Positions 14,501 to 27,200 of a DNA stretch of 64,000 nucleotides are shown piece by piece; positions within the stretch are counted from its first letter, which is position 1; each line of letters begins with the position of its first letter. Where the stretch lies: positions 27,744,001 to 27,808,000 of the forward strand of contig NC_134025.1 in NCBI RefSeq assembly GCF_964204645.1. Direction: 5' to 3'. Position numbers and translations under genes: made by a program. Source of the stretch: Tubulanus polymorphus. Lineage: Eukaryota > Nemertea > Palaeonemertea > Tubulaniformes > Tubulanidae. The notes beneath the pieces were generated by a model, which did not search any database, was not told where the DNA came from, and worked only from the letters and a program-made list of their open reading frames with translations.

Positions 14501-17500
14501 CCTTCATTAAATGTATTTACCGTCTCTTTCAATATTAATGGTCAACTCTTCGCTAACATAGATTCTGCATTTCATGTGTTTATCTGTCCATTTCTTTTTT
14601 TTATCCAAATCTCATCTACATTGGAAATCCGATCAGTAGAAGCCGCTCTATCGATTTTGATATACTGAAAATGAAAATCTTGAACTTCCACGATTGTGGA
14701 TCGACATAAGATTTTTTCAAGATTGTTTCATTTGAAACGTTCGCTTTTATCTGGGTGATTTAATGATATAAACTTTAGAATGATTACGGCATTAGTGGCT
14801 ATTGTTTGCTGGATTCTGAGTCAATGATGGGTTTAGCTTATTACAGAGTATCTTTATCTAAAATTGATTAGCTATACAGTCACAGTGAAGCTAATGGCAA
14901 AAGAATGTTACTTTTCTGATGAGCGAGTTACGATTTCCTGTCTAAAAATCTCAATTTCGAGCGGTACTACGCCCTGCCCTCCAAAAACATAGAAAACACT
15001 TTCTTGGGATAGGTACTTGAGTTTTCGTGAGTTTAAATGCCTTCCTTATTGTCTTTCATCCTTTAGGATGGTCTTTCATGCTTTCATGATGAAAATGAGA
15101 GAGGGAGATTTTCTCGTCAAGAAATCAGCATTGGAATGGAATTTAGTGTGAAATAACACAATTACTAAACAGAAAACCTTTAACATTTATAACCATTTAT
15201 GTGATTGACGAAATTATGTAACTTTCAACAGTTTGCTGTATAGCACCAGAAAGTGGTAAAATAATATAACTTTGGGAATGTTAGTACACCATAAAAACCT
15301 TGTTATAAGAACCTCTCTCACCGGTCTTGTTGCATTTTCTGTCAGTCTTATTTCCGTCATTTCGATGTACATAAAACGCTCGTTTTTCCTATTCGTACTA
15401 ACCAAAATCTGCCACGCGGGGGTTGTAAGACCTTATTTGGCCCATTAAACCTGTCATAATACCACGGGTATTAATGCCACTACTTGACCCTACCCGCTGC
15501 CAGGAGATCTGCGGCAGATTTTCTCATAAATTTGGTGAATCATTGTATAGACTAGGTAGGTATCCTTGGGGGTGTTCGCTATCTACATAAAGCACTAACT
15601 GTAACACAAGTTTATAAAATATACATGGAATGGTAACATGATGGAGAAGTTATGGCCATTCAATGAGACATTGAGGTTTAAGAACTGTTACTCGTCTCAG
15701 TGAATAATTACAAATCTACCTATCGTTTTTACATTTGAGAACGTTTCCAGGGTCTCCCGGTTAGATCCACTTATGGAATTAAGATGGGAGACACTTCTGA
15801 TAGAAATTTCTTTTTACAGCTCTTCTCTTTTCAAACATCGTCTTTTGTTCGTTAAACATAATCTAACAAAAGATATCTGAGGTAATTTTACTTAAAAGAA
15901 TGATTTTTTTTCTAAAATTTTTTAAGATCAACTTTTTAATGACTCCCAAAGGTATGGAGCAAGTTCAATGCGGCAAGCCAGGTGGATAATGAGCTCTCAT
16001 TACGACACCTACATATTTAACCTTTGGGGTAAAATTGTCATCTTTCAAGCTGAAATAACCAATGATTTATCTGATAATTATACGGCATTCGCCTTGAAGA
16101 AAAGTTTACATTCAGCAAATTTTCATTAGAATTCAGTACAATACGTTATGATAGATAAATCTATTACTGGGAAGCAAATAAAACTAATAATTATTGTATC
16201 TTTTTTATGAAACGAGTATTCTGTAATGTATAACTGCCTCTGTCTGGGGTGTATTAAACTTCTTTAGTTGACCTTTGCGTTTTGGGACAGCTCAATCATT
16301 CTGTATTCCACAGGCAGCTTCATTTTCACACATTTCACAATTTATCAGTCATAAATGGTCGGACGAGTTTAAAATTTATGGAATAAAGCAATTTATTCAG
16401 TTTCGTTTTTGCATGTATTCCATTATTTGCATTAAGCTGCGAGGAATGCATCGTTCCCCTGATGTAGAGACCTGTCATTACGTATTCTGTAACTAGCTCG
16501 GATTATTAGCTGATTCGTGCATCTTCACCTTAGTACATTACCACCTTGCAGTTATATTGGTAACTGTGCATGTAGTAAAACATAACATTTATGAAGTGAG
16601 AGAAGGCATATTAGAAATGATCTAATGGAGATGTGGTCGGATTGTGGGTTATAGGTGTCGACCCTGCCGATCTGTTCAGTCGTTACGGGTGACCATAAGT
16701 GCAGATTTATGACGACAAATGAGGGTTGTAATTTACTGCAATGACCCCTGTGATTTGAAGATTAATTATCACTGGGTCCTGTGAGATTGGGTCAATATTA
16801 AATTTTGTTGTAATAAATCTACTTTGCGAGGCAGTATTAGTGTGTCTCGCGTTCCTTGGGGGAGGGGGATTTCTTTATATTGACGAAAACAAATCAACGC
16901 GAGAAATTGTGTATAGGGCCTACCCCAATAAATTCTCTTCGCAGATGAAAAAAATTCGGATGGTAATATAGAACACTGAACTCGGTTAGGGTCAGTTTTA
17001 AAACTTTTCAATCAAAGAGTGATTCATATTTGAGAATATTCATTTGAACTATTCGCGCTTTTGGCAATTGTAATGGAAATTCTGATAAGAGCAGAATCAA
17101 TGAAGTTTGTGTATAGTAAATGAAACTGATGTATTTGTCACTGTGGTTTAGTGCGTATTTGACATCTGTAAGCGACAGACTCATTTTAGCTGCATACCAT
17201 AACTGTCATAATCACTATGACCAGCACAGCGAGAGAATGACTGGTCAACGGAATACCTGTCCTTACCAGTCTACATTATATCATTCCTGCAAACCTATGA
17301 AACCCATTGTCAACATTTTATCGTCAACATCGAGGCGTATTCAAAAAGTCATCAGTGTCTTCATAATAATAACCGTGATTATGATTTTACTATAATTTTG
17401 CACGTTCAAATCAAACACGTAACGTGTAGGCCAATGTCAATCCAACATAAAAAGTCTTCATAATTAATTTCATAAGGGTTATTTGAATAAAGAAGGCAGA

Positions 17501-17619
17501 CATTACATGTCTGGTTATTGAATGCGGTCTGGTTAAATGGTCTTTTTCCCATTATGAAAAAATAACGAATGATTGATGTACTAAACATGAGCAAGTTTTA
17601 TTGTGAAATCTACAAAATG

Positions 17620-17654
17620 AACAATTGTCATAGACTCATAGACAATTGTCATAG
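17620..17654. repeat. Short direct repeat containing palindrome GACAATTGTC
   Basis: ACAATTGTCATAG occurs twice about 21 bases apart, at roughly 17621-17633 and 17642-17654. The core ACAATTGT is itself palindromic. No function is evident. Confidence 0.5.
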
Positions 17655-20600
17655 AATTTAATAGTGTGTATCTTTTAATGGATTGTAACCATGAGAGGTT
17701 TTTTGCGTTCAGTTATTTGCAAGTGGCGATAATATATCACATGACTGCGTTCAACGACAACTTTAAGGAAATACAGAGGGCAAATTCTAGGTAGGATCTT
17801 CATTAAGTAAGTAAAATTTGGATTTGGGGCCATAAACAAGACTTCGCTTGGTGGTATGTGTATTCAAGAAAACTTGGATATTTTGCATAGTCATATCTTT
17901 CGGTTAGAAAGAATGTCCCAAGGTATTCTCTATTAAGGTAACCCTTTATTCAGTTGAGATGGGAGGACACTCATATATCCCATGTCCAGACAGTGTAAGA
18001 TGATGCTGAGTGTAAACTGTCGTTTACCCTGACGGAGATTGATATGAAGTACAATGTCTTTGTCTCTTTTCTCATATTGTGTTCCTGAGGAGAGAAACAA
18101 TATCTCCACTTTACTATGACAAGTGCCACTGGTTTAGACAACATTGTATTGATTGCTATGAATAGCCTATAAACGGATACCCAGAACATTGTAACATCAT
18201 CTTGGTCAGTTCGGAATTGGAACTGCACTTTCACTCACAAAGACTCCCTTCGACTAAACAGTACGACGTTCCAACCGTTAAGTCTGCATTTTAAATAAAA
18301 GCTACCTGACTTGATTCGCCAATGATCATAAAAAGCGTTCAATGAAAGACATTTGCCGGCGAAGTCTTTACTTCAGTTGACCCTCATATAAGTCTTTCCT
18401 GAAGTTTTCTCTTTTGTTGTTGAGCTCATCGCTAATTTTCCGCAGTCAATCAGAAAACTTCACAAGGAGTTCTATGAATTTTCATGCATATATTTACGTG
18501 TACAATCAGTCACGTTATTGGTCTATCTGCCTTAATCTGATAGAAGGCAGGAAATTGTTAGTGGTCTGAAGCTTCATCGAGCTCGCGTGCAATCTTCTTG
18601 CGTTGCAAAATTACCTTTAATCCCGGAATTTCTGTCGAAGATATGTTTCCAGCTTATCACAGTGACCTGTGCAATTTTGAATTGTGACTTCTGTGACGGA
18701 CATTCTTAATACAAAAAAGATTATTTGAAAATTTCCCGTCATATCAATACCATTGCTGCTGTCAATCTTACTTTTTATAGAATGATTTTGAGATGATATG
18801 AAAAAAAACAAACGTACGTGAAAAATTTGAAACAAAATCGTCTGACATAGAAACATAGAAATTTGAATTTTGGATAAATTTTGAGTAAAGAAAAAACTTA
18901 GAATTCGAAAAATATGTAAAATGATTGATGTATAATGTTGTGTATTGAGATTGAGAACAGATAAGTAAGTGATAAGTCAGTGAGTTGTGACAGTATGACA
19001 TCACAGATTCGCCCCTCCCCTCTCGTTGACCCGATAATACACTGAGTTGTACTGGCACGCATGCAGCCAATAACTGGTACCATTGTCTCCAGCCTGGCAC
19101 AGTACAAACATCAGCTTACGAAATGTATCTGATTTGAACTTCGTGTAAAGACCGACGACTTCCATTATCTATTGGAATTAAAAGATAAATCACCGAGCTC
19201 GCGAGACTGTCCGACTACATGCGCTCTGGTGCTTTAATTGTTTCACGTGTCTTCGTATTTTCAGTCTGAAAGGATATCGGACAATTGCTCGCACATCGAC
19301 GCTGGCGGCTCTTTCATTACTTACGTCATTCACATACAGGTAAGTGTCAGTCTTAAACAGTTTTAATTCTTCATTTATCATCGTTTCGTCGTATTCTTAA
19401 ACACTATGAAACTTTTTCTAATTCAAAAATTGTTCTGTCACTCTGCAGTTTCAGAAAAAAAAAAACATTTGTGTTTTTATTTTGTGTGAAAAGTTTTCTC
19501 CTTTTCTAATGAACGCGTTGGCATTTTTGTATCACATATTGATGAAATTAACTTCATTTGAAACTGAAACAGAACTCACAAATCCGAGAAAAATATCGGA
19601 ATCGAGCGTTCAGCAATTCTTAGATTTATATTTTGGCTCAGTTCCCTTCAATATTGAACCTTCAAGATATTCCTAATTACTTGAACTTCGAATTCCGATT
19701 TCATATGTATAAATCAGATAAAGGTCAATGTATGTGATCTGTTGCTAATAGCTTTGATTGTATCACTTAATTAATCAGTTCATATTAATCGATGTGCTCC
19801 AGTTTTCATTGCGGTTGCATTGTGTAATTAATCAACTAATGTCATTAAGTGACAGAAATTACAACCTATCTAGAACATACTTCTTGTTGTGAGAGAAAAT
19901 CTCAGAAATATTTGTCTGTAGTTATAGTGTGGTTTTTCTCTCTCCAAAGCTATACTTCAAATCAAGATTCGATAAAACGATTTCTGTGATACTGATACAT
20001 TGATGTTATTTGATACATGAAATTTGAAATGTTTCTGATTTTAAGGCTGTTGTTGAGGTAAGTATTGCATAGTTCTTATACAGGTAAGGTCGAGAGATCA
20101 TAGAGTAAAAGTGATCCTTTGAAAATAAAATAACTTAACTACCCCTTATGCATATTTGCAGATGAACATTTCTTGATTAAAAATCCACGGAAATTTTGAG
20201 TAGTTGTAATGTTTTTATTTCATAAAAAGATTGGCGTTTCAACGAGTTCCTTTCATTTTGCCCCTTTAACCCCAAATGGACAGGATTTTATATATAGTTA
20301 TAAACAACCTGTATCTGAAGAGGTATTCTGATTACATTGGTATTGTCTTATCAGACTCTGTACGGTCGTCCAATTTATCTGCAAAGGATTCTACTGATTC
20401 CGGTTTATTTGGGCACTGCTCATCATCATTTTTATTAGATTTTGCCTTTTATCTGTCCGCTTTCATGCATTGCTCAAGCGCACATGGGTAATGATTTAAG
20501 GACACGAGATTACGCCAGGTTTGAGGACAAAGTTATTCAGAGCATTTGACCGGAAGAGACCAGCTTTTCTGGGATAATGTCACTGCTAGCTACACTGATT

Positions 20601-23600
20601 GCTGGTATTATTGCCCAAAGGGCATCAAAATAAGGAGATGAATTCTTACCTTTTAACTTACCTGTTTACAATAACGCCGAAATCTTTCTTGGAAAATTAT
20701 AGATTAGTTCGTAGTTGAAGTGATGATTTATGTATTTGGCTTAAAGAAAATATTGTATTTTTTGCGTAGATTTCATAAAATCTTTATTGGTTCGAGTATA
20801 GATCGAATTAAACTGAAGTAATTAGTAAACAAAGCTTGCTCCCATTAGCCTAATAGTTGCAGTCAGCCTGTGCAAAATGGAAATTCTTTATGATATGTGG
20901 TCACTCGCAATACTAGCTATTTTCTTTTCTATCAGAAGGTCCATATTTCATGAAACTTTTTTCACCATCATGTCGAGGTCAATAACTCACAGGAGCTGTC
21001 AGCAGGCAGCTCTGTGAGACAGAGGCCTTCGTCATTGCATGAAATACAGCCTGCAATCACGCCTATGATTTCCTTGGTCTCGGAGATAAAGAAAATTGCC
21101 CATTTCATGACATCGCAATAGAATTATGATGATTCGGAGAATTTATAGTAGAAGTACGCGATTAAGCATCCAGTTTCATTACACCACAATCTGTGCCACT
21201 GTCCGAGCTATTGGAAATCAGTTAACTTGGTCCACTGACTGGTCGGTGCTCATTGTCTTATTCTTCGATGTATCATTCCTCAGTACCGGTTTCTTCAGTG
21301 GTTGTATTTTACCAATGCTTGGCGAGTGTTGGCTGAAAAGAGATAAGCTCGTAAACTCAACATCTTAGCGGTGATATAAGTTGAAGTATATACATAAATA
21401 TATCCATATCTCAGTAATAGTTTTAGATAGAATATGTACTGAGAGTGCTTTATGAAAACCAGAAACCAGAAATATATAACAACCGCTTTCAAATAAGTAC
21501 AGTAAACATGAATATACACAATTTAGATCATAGCGCTTCTTGGATCCTTTTTACAGTGCCCGACAATGACAGTCCACCTACAATTTGACCATTATGAACC
21601 AGTACCAATAACAAATGTAATATATCTATCCATCCATTGTTTAGCAAACTGAAACAATCCCCGCTTCCCAAATCAGCCGTATATTGATTTATATGGCAAA
21701 AACAAATTATTTCATTTGTACATCGCATGCAGTTGGGTAAGGCAAGTGTTGAAGGACCGAGGTATGGTTAATCACAAGTTATTTGTTCCTCGACATATTG
21801 CGACATTAATGCCCATGGAATGTGCCTGACAACAATAAAGCCGTGAATTTTACGCTATAATGTGCTAAATCTGGTAGTTTGCTACTATCATGGCAACTTA
21901 GCAACCGTGATTTATTCTTAAGCCAGCGGGGCACCTGATTGGATTTTATTGGCAAATTTGGAAGTGGTCAAGCAAATATTACCATAGAGATGGCATCATT
22001 AGCTCACCTTATACTAAAACAATGATATCCTGTTGCAAACATAATATTATGTTAATTACTTCCAAATGTCAACATCAACGCCTTCAATAAAAATCATTGT
22101 GGACAAACGATCCCTTATTGCATTTGATGTTTCTGGTTACAGTCACTGGATTCATCGTACGGCAGTTTATTCATTGAGGCAAGTTTAGTGAAATTTCTCG
22201 AAAAATTGTGTCGTTCAGTCGATAGAATCAACCAACATCGGTTCATCTAACAGAAAAAAAACACATTTACAAGAAAGAAAAGTTATATCCAAACAATTAA
22301 GATGAGTTATTCAGATGACAGTTTACATTAGGTGCCTGAATCTGAACAATCCATATATATCTGAAATGAGGAGGGTTTTGTATGTACCGAGAGGCTTGTT
22401 GACATGGAAATATTTGTCGAGACTAATGTGTTTCACTCGTAAGGTCCATCTAAGACAACATCCTTTATGATATCTTGACCATTACGAGTCCTCTTGATGG
22501 TCTTTTAGATGTTTCCATATTTAGCCTAAAAACTGAAGCATTGTCATCAGCGGAAATGTCCGCGTTGTTTTCATGCTATTGCATTCTGATTGGTTATTGT
22601 GTGACTGGAGAAAGAGTCCTATCCATGCGGCCAGTAGTTAACCTCTGCGTAATGGCGTATAAATCTTACCATGGCATGTGATTACATTCCAAAGTTTGCC
22701 ATCTCTGTGATTCCTAACCTGGCCTACTGTCAGATACTGGGGCTGTAATTATTAATTTATTGCCCCATAAAGAAAGCATGTCAGCTCACACTGTAATGAC
22801 TGGCTGCTGACTATGCTGTTACCTGTATGGTCATCCATAGACACAGTAACAATGTGCAAAACAATATTTTCCGCCTGAATGTAACTATCTAGCTGTAATC
22901 TAGTGGTATGTATTTGAATTGAATAAAGAATGCTGGATTTCCTGACATTTTACTTTGTGTAAACGAATTTCGCATTTCCTTCACCAGTTCTGATCTTTCT
23001 ACTCTAAAGCCTAGGTGAAGATTTGTAGAGCTATCATGTCAAATCACCCATCATTCGTGTCTCCGGAACCAGTCCAGAACTAGCCTCGCGTCATCAGTCC
23101 ACTGGCCTCAGATTTATGACTTCGTGTGTGATAAACAAAATCTCACTAATTTCAGAAGATCGAAAATTATAAGAGTCGAGGATTCTTTCAGTTGGAAATT
23201 GTGATTTAGCGATTAATTTCCATGTAGATGACTTTTTCTACCTGAACCTGTCAGCGTAGTGATCTCTGACCACTTAAGTCAGCTCAGATCAACATAAAAC
23301 ACCGTAATTCTGGTGTATAACACATCCATCACAGTCTAACTGCTCTACAGGGATTTGACCATGGATTAATATCATGTCACTACAATCTCCCCTCCATTGA
23401 TTAACTGCTTGTGATGGCATGTAATTGGTTTATTATAATAGACAGATATCATTTCGTCAAGTCATTTTTCACCGTTTGTGTTTACATCTGCGACCGATAT
23501 TGGCACTTTGGACAACATTGATCGGCGTGAAGACAAAGCATTGATAAATATTTCTATCCGGTTTTAAGCTGTTTCTGATGTAAATTTTTTAATATTCGTC

Positions 23601-23994
23601 GAAGCGGAAGATGAAATAAACAAAAAAATGTTATCGCTTATTACTTAATATCACTTTAATTTGATCGGAAGATTTCTCGATGATGAGAGATGTTAACATC
23701 AATGAAAAATATCATGAATGGGATGCCGCGTACGGTTCGGTGAAAATGAGATTCTCTGAAATAGAATAGGCTTCCGTGAAAATGATTTCATTCTCAGATT
23801 TATATATTCATGCAATACGTAGAGTTCATCGAACCTACTTGTTTTAAATTAGCATCAATGTCTTTGTTTTCTTTGTTCGAATGCAAAGTTGTGGGTGTCT
23901 TCTGGCGATTGTAACCAATGAAACGGCAGAATTCTGTCGACGCCGTGGGTTAACGTGAAATTGAATCACTTGTTAACGGAATCTACAAAAACTT

Positions 23995-24000
23995 TATATA
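23995..24000 (+). promoter_or_regulatory. TATA-like box before candidate distal first exon of the trachealess gene
   Basis: TTTATATAGG lies here; a start site about 30 bases downstream would give a leader of roughly 155 bases before the ATG at 24181. The leader contains an 18-codon upstream ORF, from ATG 24065 to TAG 24118. In DNA this rich in A+T a TATA motif alone is weak evidence; its value is the position relative to the phase-compatible exon. Confidence 0.35.
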
Positions 24001-24180
24001 GGTATATATCAGGGAAGAGTAGCGAGAGGTCGCGCTAATAGGAACTTTTAAGCTGGTGTGAAGTATGGCAAGTGGCCACAATTATACAATAACAGTCACC
24101 GTGCAAACATCGTTTTAGGTCAACAGCGACACTGTTTCATCAGCGACTAGTTTAGACAGTGGACACTGAGTGGACATCCA

Positions 24181-24245
24181 ATGACATCTACAATGCTACT
24201 TGATGATGAGCCGTGGTGGTCAAGATGTCCTGTCAACGACTATGG
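24181..24245 (+). CDS. Candidate alternative first coding exon of the trachealess/NPAS3 homologue
   Basis: ATG at 24181 opens 21 codons followed by two bases (GG) and a donor GTAAAT at 24246. The exon therefore ends in phase 2, exactly the phase needed to join the bHLH exon at 35561. The junction codon becomes GGC (Gly) and the sequence then reads [15 protein letters not shown], the same as I recall before the basic region of Drosophila Trachealess. The peptide MTSTMLLDDEPWWSRCPVNDY is acidic and aromatic and is not recognised. A TATA-like box lies about 180 bases upstream. The ATG context is weak (C at -3). A matching phase happens by chance one time in three, so this remains a hypothesis. 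It would give an 870-residue isoform with a different N-terminus. Confidence 0.4.
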
Positions 24246-27200
24246 GTAAATTAGTTTCACTTTTCAATCTGATTTTCACCAGTATTTGAGTATACCTGAC
24301 ACATGCATATTTGATGATACTGCAAGCTTTCATATCATCATTGCATGCTTGTTATTGATGTGTCGCAGTGATTTGATAACGGACTTGGTCTTCCAATAGA
24401 AAACAGTAAGTTCATGCTTATAACAGATAATTTTCTCTGATATTCGTTTATCTGAATGTCTTCCAGAGCACCTTGAATCTTTTTTCCAATATTTTCACGT
24501 ATGAATTACGAATATATGAATCGATTATATCGGATTTGTCGATTAGTTTAGTTCATTCTCAATCAAGTCTCTCCTCAGAGACCAAAATAGATTAAGTTAA
24601 AGATTTTTTTCATATTCGTGTCTGGTTCTTATTCTCAGTTATAGAATGTCTTATGGCCGTTTCTCTATTTTGTCATTCATCAGTTACTTCGTTTTAACAT
24701 TAAGAACATCATTTACAGACAGACTTTGTCGGTAGAGTAATTAAAATGAGTATCTAACTAAATATATGCATTGTGTTTGTTAAATCAGTTAAGCTCAGTC
24801 AGTTCAGTTCAAATATGATTACGAAAAAAAAATCTAGTTATCGTTATTGTTTAAAGTATTGAGATACTTGCATTGCATAGATTCTTTGTATACAAAATGG
24901 CAAGAAAAAGTCGATTTTCCAAAAGTTCAAACTTCTTTTATCTTCAATTAAGTGTCTTGGGAATCCTTGGATGGGTTATGTTTTGAAGTTGATACGATGT
25001 ATGAATACGTATATTTGATTTTGATAAGAAACCAATAATTATCGCCCTGAAGTATGATGATCATACCAAAAATAAGGACAAATGAGATTTTTATGTCATG
25101 TGTCATGACACTAACACACTGCGTGATGTCAGAGTTCAACTGGTGATGTTGTCTGAATAACAACTTTCTGAGTGGTTTTTTCACGTCCATGTTCAGAATT
25201 TTATTACAGTGACCCATCGTTGTCAAAGCACTGACCCAAGTGTGGTTATTTTTCCCTAATCTGATTACGTTTGTGCAGCGCATACTGATGACTGATCTTG
25301 TAGAGTAATTACGTATTCAACTAGTGTCCCCTACAACAGGACAGAACACGTGTAGAACTCAAACTCTCCATCATTGCTGCTATTATTGGTTTTGTTGTAA
25401 CACTGGTCTAATCAATGTCGTTCATTAATAAATCACTTCAACCGATTTACTTTCCGTAGTCAGATAAATTAATTTCATCATTGTACAGATTTGTTTAAAT
25501 AATGCACACACTCTGTAATCAGTTTTTATCAAACGGTGGTTCGGTGCACTCAGCCAAGTAAAAAACAAACTTTCGATTAATCCAGACCCTCCAAGTCTAG
25601 TCTTGTAATATGTCTGATTTCATACTGAAGTGCCTTTAACAGTTTAACTCTATCTACGTTGCCATAACATATCATTCTTGAATTTGTAAACTTTATCAGC
25701 TCAAGAGAGATTGTACAAGGCTTGTCACATACATATATTGAAATGAATTCTATGTGGGTGCAGTTCTGTATTTTCCCTTGTGTCTCAAATCTGCTTCAGA
25801 CATGTTGAAAAACTGTCGCGACTTCTGTCTCCAAGTTATAGTAATGAAGTTTTAGTGCCGTTTTTTATTGATAATTTGATGGCACCAGTAATAGACTCTT
25901 ACCGCGTGGAGGGTACTTGATAGACCTTTGAGGGCGACATACATTGTATTACGCCCCTCGACCGTACCCCTTGAAACACGCTCAAGAAAAACGAGAGCGC
26001 CTGGCGACTGTTGACACATATTCATAGTCAACGCGCTATGAACAAAAAAAGTTTCAGATAAATCTAAAAAATCAATCAGAGCATTGTAGTTGAAAAGCGT
26101 TCGTAAATGTTTACAATAGAAGGGCACGTTTCGCTAAGCGAAAGATTAATATGAAAATGTGCAGCCTCCTCCGAGCCTTGCTTTCTATTTGTATTCCAGA
26201 CCAGAAATGTGTCCACGATTTCTGCTCATTAAAATTCATAGCAGCATTCCGAATCCGTGCTTTGTTTTATCCTAAAATCTCCTATCAGATGGCTACGCTG
26301 TACTTGAGAGAGTAGTGGCTCTCTTGGCAACAGCTCATAAGGTATCAAATGTATTGTTTCGACTGGTATTTCGGTTGTGGTCATCAATTTACAAACTATC
26401 CACGTACACGACACGCGTGTGCGTGTATGTCATATTTCCATATCCTTATTGAGAAAATTGCTAATCTAAAGTAATGAACTGAATTCATTTGGTATGTTTT
26501 GCAAAAAAAATAATTTCCACTTTTTATTTTGTTCGATCCTTTCCACGAAATATTTCGTAAATCCGCGTAATAAACAGAATCAATGGCATCATTCAATAAA
26601 AAGCTTTCAATGATCAAATTTAATAGCCATTCTTCAGTCAAATAAATCTTCATTTGATATCCTTATTTCAAAGTTGTTATCAGTACAGGTCAGACAGTAT
26701 CAAACATCATTTTTACCGAGCCATCAATACGTTAGATACATATAAATTTATTCATGATATACCAGATATGATGCATCTCTGAAAGCTATAAAAATGTTGT
26801 GGTGGCAATATATTTTCATCAAAATACTCGTCGAGGACATTATAAAAGCCTGAGAATCGCAGTATTGGGGACAGTAAGTTATTAGCAACAGAAAGTTGAC
26901 AGGGCACGGGAAACTTTTACCTCTACTATACCAACTGATCTAACCATATGCCATTTACACGGGAAGTATTGATAGCTCAGTAAAAGCAGACAATTCTCCT
27001 GAAATGTTCTACCGTCTTTTATTTGTCGACACAATCATCCTATCGTCTACATATCATTGGAAAAACTTTGTTGCATCCAAACATGAAAATTCATTCGAAA
27101 ATATATACAGTTTCACCAGGTAATTGATAGTTCTGTAACATACGAAATATCTACCTTGAAAATTCTTTCTTTATGTAAATATATATGGCATCTTGTATGT

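Larger units (their letters stand above)
680..24180. other. Gene desert, about 23.5 kb, no supported exon
   Basis: No open frame here has family resemblance, good codon use or matching splice phases; all are short (under 100 codons) and look like chance. The stretch holds scattered short repeats, the 31-bp minisatellite at 5420-5517 and a TCTCTC microsatellite near 2609. A locally G+C-richer patch near 18990-19095 contains a GCCCCTCCCC box, a CCAAT box and a GCATGC, and could be a regulatory element. Missing 5' exons of the minus-strand gene at 48-679 would lie in its first part. Long gene-free flanks are usual around developmental transcription factor genes such as the trachealess homologue that follows. 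Confidence 0.6.
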
